Origin: Pseudonocardia cypriaca
GTDB taxonomy: Bacteria > Actinomycetota > Actinomycetes > Mycobacteriales > Pseudonocardiaceae
Direction of reading: 5' to 3'
NCBI RefSeq assembly: GCF_006717045.1
Contig: NZ_VFPH01000001.1
Span: forward strand, 2,542,001 to 2,606,000
Length of the DNA stretch: 64,000 nucleotides
This document shows, piece after piece, positions 7,615-15,510 of this stretch. How positions within the stretch are numbered: the first letter of the stretch is position 1; every line of letters begins with the position of its first letter. Position numbers and translations under genes: made by a program. The notes under the pieces were generated by a model that was given only the letters and a program-made list of their open reading frames with translations, did no database searches and was not told the DNA's origin.

Positions 7615-8625
7615 GTGCTCGTCGACGCCCACGCCCACCTGCTGCCGCGCGACTACCCGGCGGATGCGCCGGAGTGCTTCCCGCGGATGGAGCCGATCGA
7701 CGGCGACACCGCGCGGCTGCTGCTGTTCGGGACCATGCGGTTCCGCGCGCGGGACGCGTTCTTCGACGCCGAGCGTCGCATCGAGGAGCAGGCCGCATCG
7801 GGCGTCGACGCCGAGGTGCTCAGCCCCATGCCGCCGCTGCTGCGCTACGACCTGCCGGCGGCCGACGGCCTGTCCCTCGCGCGGCACGTCAACGAGTTCA
7901 CGGCGGAGCTGTGCGCCGCCGCACCCGACCGGCTCGTCGGGCTCGGCATGGTGCCGCTGCAGGACCCGGACGCCGCGGCCACGGAGCTGAAGGCCGTGCA
8001 GGACCAGGGGCTGCGCGGGGTCGAGATCGCCTCCAACGTGCTCGGCACCTCGATCGGCGACGAGCGGTTCCTGCCGTTCTTCACCGAGGCGCAACGGCTC
8101 GGGCTGGCGGTGTTCGTGCACGCGATGCCGTCGCCGACGCCGCGCCTGCCCGCGTCGGCGATGGGCACCTACGTGGTCGGCCTCGAAGGGATGCTCGCCG
8201 CGGCCTCGATGATCACCGGTGGCACCGCCGCCGCCTGCCCGGACCTGCGGATCTCGTTCAGCCACGCCGCAGGCGGCTTCCCGCTGGTCGTGCCGAGGGC
8301 GCAGTACTTCTGGGGCGGCACCTGGAACGAGGAGCCCGCCGTGCCGGAGCGCGCGATCGCGCACGACGACGGCCCGTCGCCGCTGGAGTACGCCCGCCGG
8401 TTCTACTACGACTCGATGGTGTTCGACCGGCGGGCGCTGCGGTACCTCGTCGACCTGCTCGGTGCCGACCGGCTGCTGGTCGGGTCCGACTTTCCGGCCA
8501 TGCCCCGGGAGTCTCCGGCGGGCGCGACCCTGCGCTCCCTCGACATGGAGCCGGAGGTGCTGGAGCGGATCACCTGGCACAACGCATGGCGGTGGCTGGG
8601 GGTAGATCCGCCCGCCGGGCGATAG
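7615..8625 (+). CDS. Amidohydrolase family (amidohydrolase 2) protein
   Basis: A 336-residue TIM-barrel metal-dependent hydrolase or decarboxylase. The N-terminal metal motif is DAHAH (His6, His8); further ligands are the His in FVHAMPSPTPRL and SHAAGGFP, and the aspartate in VGSDFPAMPRE near the C-terminus. This is the ACMSD-like group, whose members decarboxylate aromatic or enol acids or hydrolyse C-C and C-N bonds. The start is GTG 7615, with a perfect AGGAGG at 7605-7610 overlapping the previous stop. It is the last gene of the operon; behind it lies the palindromic non-coding region. It contains all metal ligands and looks intact, unlike the frameshifted amidohydrolase at 58205. Confidence 0.82.
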   Translation: MLVDAHAHLLPRDYPADAPECFPRMEPIDGDTARLLLFGTMRFRARDAFFDAERRIEEQAASGVDAEVLSPMPPLLRYDLPAADGLSLARHVNEFTAELCAAAPDRLVGLGMVPLQDPDAAATELKAVQDQGLRGVEIASNVLGTSIGDERFLPFFTEAQRLGLAVFVHAMPSPTPRLPASAMGTYVVGLEGMLAAASMITGGTAAACPDLRISFSHAAGGFPLVVPRAQYFWGGTWNEEPAVPERAIAHDDGPSPLEYARRFYYDSMVFDRRALRYLVDLLGADRLLVGSDFPAMPRESPAGATLRSLDMEPEVLERITWHNAWRWLGVDPPAGR

Positions 8626-8668
8626 GTGCCCCCGGGCGCCGTCCGCGGACGACGAGGCCTCGAGGCCA

Positions 8669-8835
8669 CCGGTGGCGCCGCGCATTCTGCGGGGCCGCCC
8701 CTCACAGGTAAAGGGCGCCTGCGGCGTCGCTTCGCGATCGCTTCGCGACCCTTGACCTGCGAGCCTCTGCGGCCCCTGAGGGCAAGCTTCGCGGGCAGGC
8801 CAGGGGCCTGCCCTCTTGGTGCGCGGCGCCACCGG
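8669..8835. repeat. 167-bp palindromic element with 16-bp terminal inverted repeats
   Basis: The ends are exact inverted repeats: CCGGTGGCGCCGCGCA at 8669-8684 and its complement at 8820-8835. Inside, 8689-8715 and 8749-8783 are imperfectly complementary, the centre carries GCTTCGCGA twice in tandem, and 8793-8813 is a perfect 9-bp hairpin (GGGCAGGCC, loop AGG) followed by a short CTCTT. A 12-nt palindrome GCCACCGGTGGC (8665-8676) straddles the left end. There is no coding frame. It may be a bidirectional terminator between the converging genes or a non-autonomous (MITE- or REP-like) genomic repeat. Confidence 0.6.
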
Positions 8836-8876
8836 CGGCGGTTACGGCCATGATCGAGGCTTCGGCGCAAAAGCGG

Positions 8877-8946
8877 ACTTCGCACATCTAGTGGTGGCTT
8901 CGCACGAGGCGGGCCCTGTGCGAGGTGGCCACTGGATGTGCGAAGT
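8877..8946. repeat. 70-nt nested inverted repeat (hairpin)
   Basis: The arms 8877-8894 and 8929-8946 are complementary over 18 nt with one mismatch that would be a G-U pair in RNA. Inside, CTTCGCAC at 8898-8905 pairs with GTGCGAGG at 8918-8925, leaving a 12-nt loop. CTTCGCAC or its complement therefore occurs four times symmetrically. The hairpin lies 25 bp downstream of the IclR gene stop (minus strand) and ~250 bp after the amidohydrolase stop. It could be a terminator, an RNA-protection element or a protein-binding dyad array. No poly-T tract follows. Confidence 0.6.
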
Positions 8947-8970
8947 GCGGTCGGCGCGGCGGAGCCGTCG

Positions 8971-9780
8971 CTATCGGCGGGGGGAGAGGGCCCTCGTGAT
9001 CGCTCGCGAGGCCTGTTTCAACACCGCCGCCAGTTCCCTGGGGCGGGCGCCCTCCGTCTCGACCACCACGCTGATCGCGGCCGTGACGTCACCCCCGGGG
9101 TCCAGCACGGGCACCGCTACCACCAGGTCGGGCATCGTGATCTGGCCGCGTGCCACCGCTACTCCGGTCTGGCGGATGTGGGCGAGCGTGCGGCGCAGCT
9201 CGGCGGGGTCGGTCACCGTCATCGGGTTGAACCGCTCCAGCGGTGAGCGCAGCACCGCCTCCTGGAAGTCGGGCTCCGAGTGGGCGAGCAGCACGAGCCC
9301 GGTGCCGGTCGCGTGCATCGGCCAGCGGTCCCCGACCCGGCTGACCACGGGGTTGCGGACCCGGGCGCGGATCGCCTCGACGTACACGACCTGCATGCCG
9401 TCGCGCACGGCCAGGTGCACGTTGCCGCGGGTGATCTGGTGCAGGTCCTCGAGGTGCGGGAACGCGGCCTCGCGCAGCTCCAGGCCGCGCGGCGCGAGCG
9501 CCGACAGCTCCAGCAGTCGCAGCCCCACCGAGTAGCGGCCTGCGCTGTCGCGTTCGAGCGCGCCCCAGTCGACGAGCTCCCGGGTGAGGCGGTGCGCGGT
9601 CGGCAGGGTCAGCCCGGCCCGGCGGGCGATCTCGGAGAGCGACAGGCACCGGTGCCGCGGGCCGAACGCGTCGAGCACCGACAGGGCCCGCCCGGCGGCC
9701 GTCGGGCGTGGACTCCCCGGGCCACGGCGCCGCACCGCGGCTCGCGGTGCCGCCGCCGGGACTTCCGGGCTCAGGGTCAT
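8971..9780 (-). CDS. IclR-family transcriptional regulator
   Basis: A 269-residue regulator. An N-terminal winged helix-turn-helix (residues ~25-85) contains AGRALSVLDAF, SLSEIARRAGLTLPTAHRLTREL and GRYSVGLRLLEL. The C-terminal effector domain (~95-260) has the IclR pattern GMQVVYVEAIRA, MHATGTGLVLLAH, RQTGVAVARGQ and VAVPVLDPGGDVTAAISVV. IclR proteins usually sense a small aromatic or organic acid. The ATG at 9780 overlaps the response-regulator stop by 4 nt (ATGA), so it is translated as the third gene of a kinase-regulator-IclR operon, an unusual coupling. Its target may be the large divergent operon at 12058 or the operon ending at 8625; the choice is inference. Confidence 0.88.
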   Translation of the reverse strand: MTLSPEVPAAAPRAAVRRRGPGSPRPTAAGRALSVLDAFGPRHRCLSLSEIARRAGLTLPTAHRLTRELVDWGALERDSAGRYSVGLRLLELSALAPRGLELREAAFPHLEDLHQITRGNVHLAVRDGMQVVYVEAIRARVRNPVVSRVGDRWPMHATGTGLVLLAHSEPDFQEAVLRSPLERFNPMTVTDPAELRRTLAHIRQTGVAVARGQITMPDLVVAVPVLDPGGDVTAAISVVVETEGARPRELAAVLKQASRAITRALSPRR

Positions 9781-10481
9781 GTCGCACCTCCGTAGGTGTC
9801 GGGCGGGCTGACGAGGCCTTCGCGGATGGCGACCAGTGCGGCCTGTGTGCGGGAGGTCAGCTGGAGCTTCGCGAGGATGTGGCTGACGTGCGTGCGCGCG
9901 GTGCGCTCGCTGATGTAGAGCTCCGCCGCGATCTGGTGGTTCGACATGCCGCGGGCCACCAGCGCGAGGATCGAGCGCTCCCGCGCGGTGAGGGCGGCCA
10001 GGCCCGTGGGCGGCGAGACGAGCCTGCGGGTGAGGCGGCCCGCGACGGTGGGGTCGAGGTGCACCTCGCCGCGGTCGGCGGAGCGGATCGCGGCGGCGAC
10101 CTCGTCCGGGTCGGCGTCCTTGAGCAGGTAGCCGGATGCGCCGGCCTCCAGCGCGGCGTGCACCCGTTCCAGCTCGCCGAAGCTCGTGAGCACGACGACG
10201 CGGACGTGCGGGTGCGCGGCGAGCACCGCGCGGATGGCGGTGATCCCGTCCATCCGCGGCATCAGAACGTCCATCAGCACGACCTGCGCAGGCCTGCCCT
10301 CGGCGACGAGCCGCTGCAGCTGGTCGAGAGCGTCCTTGCCGTCGACGGCCTCGGCGAGGACCTCGATGCCGTCGGCGCTCTCCAGGTACGCGGAGAGCCC
10401 CCGCCGCACGACTGCGTGGTCGTCGACGACGAGCACGCCGATGTCGCCGGCGGGACCGGGCTGCGCAGCGGTCCCCGTCAT
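9777..10481 (-). CDS. NarL/LuxR-family response regulator
   Basis: A 234-residue two-component regulator. The receiver domain (residues ~15-130) has the acidic pocket VDD (20-22), phospho-acceptor Asp71 in LMDVLMP, and conserved T/S and K in LTSFGE and LLKDAD. The LuxR-type HTH is C-terminal (LTARERSILALVARGMSNHQIAAELYISERTARTHVSHIL). I chose ATG 10481 because it overlaps the histidine-kinase stop (ATGA); a longer frame to 10577 overlaps the kinase without a better start. It is encoded between its cognate kinase and an IclR regulator. The orphan regulator at 35388 is very similar, including GLxAYLE and HVSxILxKLxLxSRTQAAL. Confidence 0.9.
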   Translation of the reverse strand: MTGTAAQPGPAGDIGVLVVDDHAVVRRGLSAYLESADGIEVLAEAVDGKDALDQLQRLVAEGRPAQVVLMDVLMPRMDGITAIRAVLAAHPHVRVVVLTSFGELERVHAALEAGASGYLLKDADPDEVAAAIRSADRGEVHLDPTVAGRLTRRLVSPPTGLAALTARERSILALVARGMSNHQIAAELYISERTARTHVSHILAKLQLTSRTQAALVAIREGLVSPPDTYGGAT

Positions 10482-11764
10482 CGGGCGGGACCCGGCCCGG
10501 CCACCGGGACGCAGACCCGCACCAGACATCCCCGTCCACCGGGATCCATGCTGCCGAACTCGATCGAACCGCCCCATCGCTCCGCTCGTTCCCGCATCGA
10601 CACCAGACCGAGCGCCCCGGCCCGAACCTGGGCGGTCAGCCCGATCCCGTCATCGCTGACCTCGACGACCACCCGGTCCGGTGGCCCGTTCGTGCTGATG
10701 TGCACCGACGCCCTCGTAGCGCCCGCGTGCTTCACGACGTTGTGCAGCGCCTCCTGCACCACGCGGTAGAGATCCTCCTGCAGCTCGACCGGCAGGTCAC
10801 CGACGTCCGCACTGAGGTCGACGTCCACCTCGACGTCGAGCCCGGAGGTGCCGCGCACCGACTCGGCGTGGCTGCGCACCGCGCCCGCCAGCCCGCGCTC
10901 GACCAGCTCGACCGGGTGCAGCTGCAGCACGAGGCCGCGCAGGTCGGCGAGTGCGGTCTGGGCCAGCTCGAGGAGCTCGTCGGCCACCGCCTGCACCCGT
11001 TCGGCGCGGATGGTGCGGCCGGGGGCCACCTGCGCCTGCAGCGCCTTGGCCTGCATCCGCATCGAGAACACCTGCTGGACGACCGAGTCGTGCAGCTCGC
11101 GGGCGAGCCGGGCGCGCTCGGCGAGCTGGGCGTCGTGCCGGGACTTGGAGAGCAGGTCGGCGGAGTCGACGGCGGTGGCTGCCTGGTCGGCCATCGCCTC
11201 CAGGAACTCCAGGGCCGCGGTGCTCGGTGGCTCGCCCGGCTTGTAGAAGGCGTTGAGCACGCCGACCGCCCGGCCGCGCACGACCAGCGGGACGGCCGCG
11301 AACGCGTCCCACTCGGGGGCGGCCATGATCCGGTGCAGCGGCGCCCACGTGGGGTCGGCCATCACGGCCGCCTTGCGGTGCGGCACGACGATCGGCCGGC
11401 AGGTCCGGAAGGCCTCGACGAACATCAGCCGCGCGCCGAGGCGCCTGCAGTCCTCGAGCCGGTCGGTGAAGTCGTCGGCGTCGGTGAAGCCGGCCTTGCC
11501 GACCACGCGCATGGTGCCGCCCTCGACGCGCAGGATCTGCACGGCCGCGATGTGCTCGGCCTGCACCACCTCGTTCGCGACGACGTCCAGTGTGACGCTG
11601 AGCGATGCGGCGTCGGCCACGCTCGACGCCGCCCTGGCGATGGCTGCGAGCCTGCGCTGCCCGCGCCGCGCCGCTTCCGGGTCGACCGGGTCCAGGGCAC
11701 CTCCGCATTCCGGGCACCGCGAGCCGCCCGGGACCCGCTCCTTCCGCATGAGCACTTCCGTCAC
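10478..11764 (-). CDS. GAF-domain sensor histidine kinase (HisKA_3)
   Basis: A 428-residue cytoplasmic kinase without obvious membrane helices. It begins with a small zinc-knuckle-like element CPECGGAL (residues 17-24), then a GAF domain (~45-200), then the NarL-type dimerisation/phospho-acceptor segment with His225 in ARELHDSVVQQVFSM. The ATPase domain follows: RVVQEALHNVVKHAGA (N box), VSDDGIGL (G1) and GALGLVSMRERAERWGGS (G2). The kinase presumably senses an intracellular ligand through GAF and phosphorylates the regulator encoded 4 nt downstream. Start is GTG 11764, preceded by a GAAGGGG-type ribosome site; ATG 11749 is an alternative. It is divergent from the ABC-transport operon at 12058. 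Confidence 0.88.
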   Translation of the reverse strand: MTEVLMRKERVPGGSRCPECGGALDPVDPEAARRGQRRLAAIARAASSVADAASLSVTLDVVANEVVQAEHIAAVQILRVEGGTMRVVGKAGFTDADDFTDRLEDCRRLGARLMFVEAFRTCRPIVVPHRKAAVMADPTWAPLHRIMAAPEWDAFAAVPLVVRGRAVGVLNAFYKPGEPPSTAALEFLEAMADQAATAVDSADLLSKSRHDAQLAERARLARELHDSVVQQVFSMRMQAKALQAQVAPGRTIRAERVQAVADELLELAQTALADLRGLVLQLHPVELVERGLAGAVRSHAESVRGTSGLDVEVDVDLSADVGDLPVELQEDLYRVVQEALHNVVKHAGATRASVHISTNGPPDRVVVEVSDDGIGLTAQVRAGALGLVSMRERAERWGGSIEFGSMDPGGRGCLVRVCVPVAGPGPAR

Positions 11765-12057
11765 GCCGACCCCTTCGTCCGCGTCATGGAGATGAGGCCA
11801 GTCTCACCACTGCGGGAGCCCGGTCACAAGTGCTTCGGGCGCCGTTGACGATGTCGTCCGCGGCGACCCGTGCGCGGTAGGACATATGACCGATGCGCGT
11901 TGCCGCACCCGAACATGTCTTCCGCCCCGCGAAACCTCCCTGCACGGTTCGCGCCGCCCCTGGCGAGGCTGGTCGGCGCCTGGGGTGAGCCGGGTCACTG
12001 CGCGGTGTCACGTCGCTGTGGCTGGTCCCTCGGGCCTGCAACGGAACGGGGGACCTC
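11765..12057. promoter_or_regulatory. Divergent control region between kinase and transporter operons
   Basis: These 293 bp separate divergent genes and should hold both promoters. A TTGACG at 11845-11850 is a plausible -35 element, but no convincing -10 stands 16-18 bp from it. GTGAGCCGGGTCAC (11985-11998) is a short dyad with a second GTCAC about 12 bp further on, and GGACATATGACC (11880-11891) is a near-palindrome around CATATG. Either may be a regulator site. No gene was found in this stretch. Confidence 0.35.
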
Positions 12058-13662
12058 GTGAGACGACGCACGCACGCGGTGCCACTGCTGCTCGCCGCGC
12101 TCCTGCTCCTCGCCGCGTGCGGGGGCGGCGGCCGCGCGGCGGGCCCGGCCGCGCCGACCGGGCCACCGCAGCGCGGTGGTGAGATCACCGTGCTCGAGAA
12201 CGCGTCGTTCGCAGGTGGCTGGCCGACGGGGCTCGACCCGGCCACGAACACCACGGGCGGCGCCAACATCGCGCAGATGAGCGCGATCTACGGCGGGCTC
12301 TTCCGGCTGCAGGCCGCCGACGACGGGTCGGGCGCGCAGGTCGTGCCCCACCAGGCCGAGGGCTACGAGCTGCTCGACGGCGGCACGACGGTGCGGATCA
12401 AGGTCCGGGACGGCATCCGGTTCACCGACGGCACCCCGTTCGACGCCGAGGCGGTGGCCTTCAACTTCCGGCGGGCCGTCGACTCCCCGTGCACGTGCTC
12501 CCCGACGTGGCCGCTCGCCGAGAACGGGATCACGACCGACGGCCCCCGCACCGTCGTGCTGAGGTTCACCCGGCCATTCGCCGCCGTGATCAACGCGTTC
12601 CCGGCCACCAACGTCAACTGGATCGCCTCGCCGACGGCGGTGCAGCAGATGGGGGAGGAGCAGTTCGCCCTGAAGCCGGTGGCGGCGGGCCCGTTCAAGG
12701 TCGTGTCCAACCAGCTCAGCTCGCAGCTCGTGCTGGAACGCAACCCGGAGTACTTCAAGGAGGGGCTGCCCTACCTCGACCGGCTCACGTTCCAGTCGAT
12801 CGGCGGTGACCAGCCCGCCTACCAGGCCCTGCTGGCCGGCCAGGCGCAGGCCTACGAGGGTCTGAACACGACGCCGCTGCTGGACCAGGCGCAGGAGGCG
12901 GGGCGGATCACGGTCACCGTGCAGCCGCCGACCTCGCCGTACGTCGTGCAGCTGAACACGCAGCGCGCCCCGTTCGACGACCAGCGGGCCCGCGAGGCGA
13001 TCTACCACGCCACCGACTTCTCGGCGATCTCGCAGGGCCTGTTCCGCGGGCGCTACCCGGTGAGCCAGAGCTTCACCGGGCCCGGCGGCCTGTTCCACCA
13101 CGAGACCGTGGCCGGCTACCCCGCCCACGATCCCGCGCGCGCCCGGCAGCTCGTCGCCGAGCTCGGCGGGCTCACCGTGCGGCTCGGCACGCTCAAGGGC
13201 TACGTGGCCGAGCAGGTGATGACGGCGTTGCAGACCCAGTGGCAGGAAGCCGGGATCACCGTCCAGATCGAGAGCTACGAGCTGTCCACGCTCATCCAGG
13301 AGTTCCGTTCCGGTGAGTGGGACTCGATGCTGCAGACGGCGGGGGCGTGGGACCCGGCGGCCGGTGTCGGGGTCGCCTTCCGCTTCTCCTCGAGCTCGCC
13401 GTTCACCGGGGTGAAGGACCCCGAGCTGGACACCATGCTCAACACGGCGGCGGCCACCCTCGATCCGGCGGAGCGGGAGAAGCTCTACGTCGACGCGGGC
13501 CGCTACATCAGCGAGCACGCCTACGCGCCGTTCGGCCTCGCCTTCGCCCCCGCCAACCTCGCGACGGAGGGGGTGTACGGGCCCGGGTTGACCACGAAGA
13601 TCCCGCCGATCGTCGTCAACACCGGGGTCCTCTGGGACGAGGTCTGGAGGGCGCCGCGATGA
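12058..13662 (+). CDS. ABC importer substrate-binding lipoprotein (peptide/nickel family)
   Basis: A 534-residue solute-binding protein of family 5 (DppA/OppA type). A lipoprotein signal MRRRTHAVPLLLAALLLLAAC ends at lipobox Cys21, so it should be anchored outside the membrane. Family blocks are TNTTGGANIAQMSAIYGGLF, VRDGIRFTDGTPFDAEAVAFNF and GPFKVVSNQ. The GTG start at 12058 has a GGGG-rich upstream stretch. It is the first gene of a five-gene importer; the next gene starts within its stop (ATGA). The ligand cannot be deduced; despite the family name such proteins bind oligopeptides, sugars, opines and aromatic-derived compounds. Confidence 0.88.
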   Translation: MRRRTHAVPLLLAALLLLAACGGGGRAAGPAAPTGPPQRGGEITVLENASFAGGWPTGLDPATNTTGGANIAQMSAIYGGLFRLQAADDGSGAQVVPHQAEGYELLDGGTTVRIKVRDGIRFTDGTPFDAEAVAFNFRRAVDSPCTCSPTWPLAENGITTDGPRTVVLRFTRPFAAVINAFPATNVNWIASPTAVQQMGEEQFALKPVAAGPFKVVSNQLSSQLVLERNPEYFKEGLPYLDRLTFQSIGGDQPAYQALLAGQAQAYEGLNTTPLLDQAQEAGRITVTVQPPTSPYVVQLNTQRAPFDDQRAREAIYHATDFSAISQGLFRGRYPVSQSFTGPGGLFHHETVAGYPAHDPARARQLVAELGGLTVRLGTLKGYVAEQVMTALQTQWQEAGITVQIESYELSTLIQEFRSGEWDSMLQTAGAWDPAAGVGVAFRFSSSSPFTGVKDPELDTMLNTAAATLDPAEREKLYVDAGRYISEHAYAPFGLAFAPANLATEGVYGPGLTTKIPPIVVNTGVLWDEVWRAPR

Positions 13663-14654
13663 CGGCGGTCGCCGTCCGCCCCCGCTGGTCCCCACCACCG
13701 AACCTGCGGCTGGTGGGCCGCAGGCTGCTGATGGTCGTCCCGATCATCCTCGGGGTGAGCATCCTGACGTTCTGGGTGCTCGACCTGATCCCCGGCAACG
13801 CCGCTCAGCAGCTGCTCGGGCCCGAGGCCACCCCGGAGCAGCTCCGGGCGCTCGAGCTGGAGCTCGGGCTCGACCGGCCCGCGGTGCTGCGCTACCTGGA
13901 CTGGCTCGGTGGCGCGGTCACGGGCGACCTCGGCACCTCGCTGGTGAACGGCCAGTCCGTGACCGGCCTGATCGCGGAGCGGATGGCCGTCACCGCCGAG
14001 CTGGTGGCGCTCGCGTTCGTCGTCTCGCTCGGGCTGGCCGTGCCGGTGGCGCTGCTGGCGGCGTACCGGCCGAACCGGCTCTTCGACCGGGTGAGCATGC
14101 TGGTCAGCATCACCGGCCTCTCCGTGGCCAACTACGTGCTCGCGCTGCTGCTGGTGCTGCTGTTCGCGGTGGAGCTGACGCTGTTCCCGGCCATCGGGTT
14201 CGTCCCGCTGTCGCAGGGCGTGGCCGCCAACCTGCACTCGCTGGCGCTGCCGGCCGCCGCGATCGCGTTCCCGCTGTTCTGCTTCTACACGCGGTTCCTG
14301 CGCGGCGACCTCGTCGACCAGCTGCAGGGGGAGGACTACATCACCACGGCGCGGGCCAAGGGCATCGGGCCGTGGCAGGTGCTGCTGCGCCACGCCTTCC
14401 GCAACTCGGCGTTCGGCCTGATCACCGTGGTCGGGCTGAACCTCGGCACGCTGCTCGGCGGCACCGTGATCGTCGAGCAGATCTTCGCCCTCCCCGGGAT
14501 GGGCCAGCTGATGCTCCAGGCGATCAACACCCGCGACGCCACGGTGGTGCAGGGCTGCGTCGTGGTGTTCGCCGTGGTGGCCGTGCTGGCCAACCTGGCC
14601 GCCGACCTGCTCTACGCCGTGCTCGACCCGAGGATCCGCTATGGCAGTCGTTGA
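13659..14654 (+). CDS. ABC importer permease (DppB-like)
   Basis: A 331-residue inner-membrane permease of the dipeptide/oligopeptide class. It begins with a transmembrane helix (RRLLMVVPIILGVSILTFWVLDLIPG) and the DppB-type periplasmic region ending in GDLGTSLVNGQSV. The later EAA-type loop is visible as DYITTARAKGIGPWQVLLRHAFRNS, which contacts the ATPases. The final helices contain LGGTVIVEQIFALPGMGQL. The start is the ATG overlapping the binding-protein stop. The gene overlaps the next permease by 14 nt. With 12058-17668 it forms a complete Dpp-type importer. Confidence 0.88.
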   Translation: MTAVAVRPRWSPPPNLRLVGRRLLMVVPIILGVSILTFWVLDLIPGNAAQQLLGPEATPEQLRALELELGLDRPAVLRYLDWLGGAVTGDLGTSLVNGQSVTGLIAERMAVTAELVALAFVVSLGLAVPVALLAAYRPNRLFDRVSMLVSITGLSVANYVLALLLVLLFAVELTLFPAIGFVPLSQGVAANLHSLALPAAAIAFPLFCFYTRFLRGDLVDQLQGEDYITTARAKGIGPWQVLLRHAFRNSAFGLITVVGLNLGTLLGGTVIVEQIFALPGMGQLMLQAINTRDATVVQGCVVVFAVVAVLANLAADLLYAVLDPRIRYGSR

Positions 14655-15510
14655 GGCCGTTCCCGCGATCGCCGCGCCGGAGGGAGCGCGGCGATCGGGG
14701 AGCCTGGTGCGCAACCTGGAGATCGCGTTGCCGGCCGCGGTGCTGCTGTTCATCGCCGCCGCGTGCTTCCTCGGGCCGCTGGTGCTGCCGGTGCCGCCGC
14801 CCGTCGGTGGGAGCGTGCTCGAGTCCTACCTCGACGCGGGCTCGCCGGGGCACCTGCTCGGCACCGACCCGAACGGCAACGACATCCTCTCCCGGATCCT
14901 GCACGGCGGGCGGTCGTCGCTGGTGGTGGCGGTCGCGGTCAACGCGCTCGGGCTGCTGGTCGGCGGCACGCTCGGGGCGCTGTCGGGGTACCTGAGCGGC
15001 GCGGTCGACACGGTGATCATGCGGGTGCTGGACGTGCTGATCGCGTTCCCGTCGCTGGTGCTCACCCTCGCCGTGGCGCAGAGCCTCGGCGCGAGCCAGA
15101 CCAACACGATCCTCGCGCTCGCCTTCTTCTCGATCCCCGCGTTCGCGCGGATTTCCCGCGCGGCGACGCTGCGGCTGCGCGAGCTGCCGTTCATGGCGGC
15201 GGCGCAGCTCGCGGGCACGCCGGGGTGGCGGGTGCTGCTGCGGCACATCGCCCCGAACATCACCCCGCAGCTGATCACGTTCGGCATGCTGGGGATGGGC
15301 ATCGTCATGGTGATCGAGGGCGCGCTGTCGTTCCTCGGCCTCGGCATCCCGCCGCCCGCGCCAAGCTGGGGCAACATGATCGCCCAGGGGCAGCAGAGCC
15401 TGTCGGCCACCCCGATGCTCGTGGTCTGGCCGTGCCTGGCGCTCTTCGTCACGGTGCTCGCCTTCAACCTGCTCGGCGAGACCCTGCGCGCGCGGTGGAG
15501 CGGCCGGTGA
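14641..15510 (+). CDS. ABC importer permease (DppC-like)
   Basis: A 289-residue second permease of the importer. Its N-terminal helix is followed by the DppC hallmark LLGTDPNGNDILSRILHGGRSSL and GYLSGAVDTVIMRVLDVLIAFPSLVL. The coupling loop is FMAAAQLAGTPGWRVLLRHIAPNI, and the C-terminal part reads EGALSFLGLGIPPPAPSWGNMI. ATG 14641 lies inside the end of the upstream permease (14-nt overlap), and its stop overlaps the GTG start of the first ATPase, so stoichiometric co-translation is likely. Confidence 0.88.
   Translation: MAVVEAVPAIAAPEGARRSGSLVRNLEIALPAAVLLFIAAACFLGPLVLPVPPPVGGSVLESYLDAGSPGHLLGTDPNGNDILSRILHGGRSSLVVAVAVNALGLLVGGTLGALSGYLSGAVDTVIMRVLDVLIAFPSLVLTLAVAQSLGASQTNTILALAFFSIPAFARISRAATLRLRELPFMAAAQLAGTPGWRVLLRHIAPNITPQLITFGMLGMGIVMVIEGALSFLGLGIPPPAPSWGNMIAQGQQSLSATPMLVVWPCLALFVTVLAFNLLGETLRARWSGR

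Noticed and set aside
10482..10577. Longer response-regulator start inside the kinase gene
   Set aside because: It would overlap the kinase ATPase domain by ~100 nt; the ATGA-coupled start at 10481 gives a standard receiver length.
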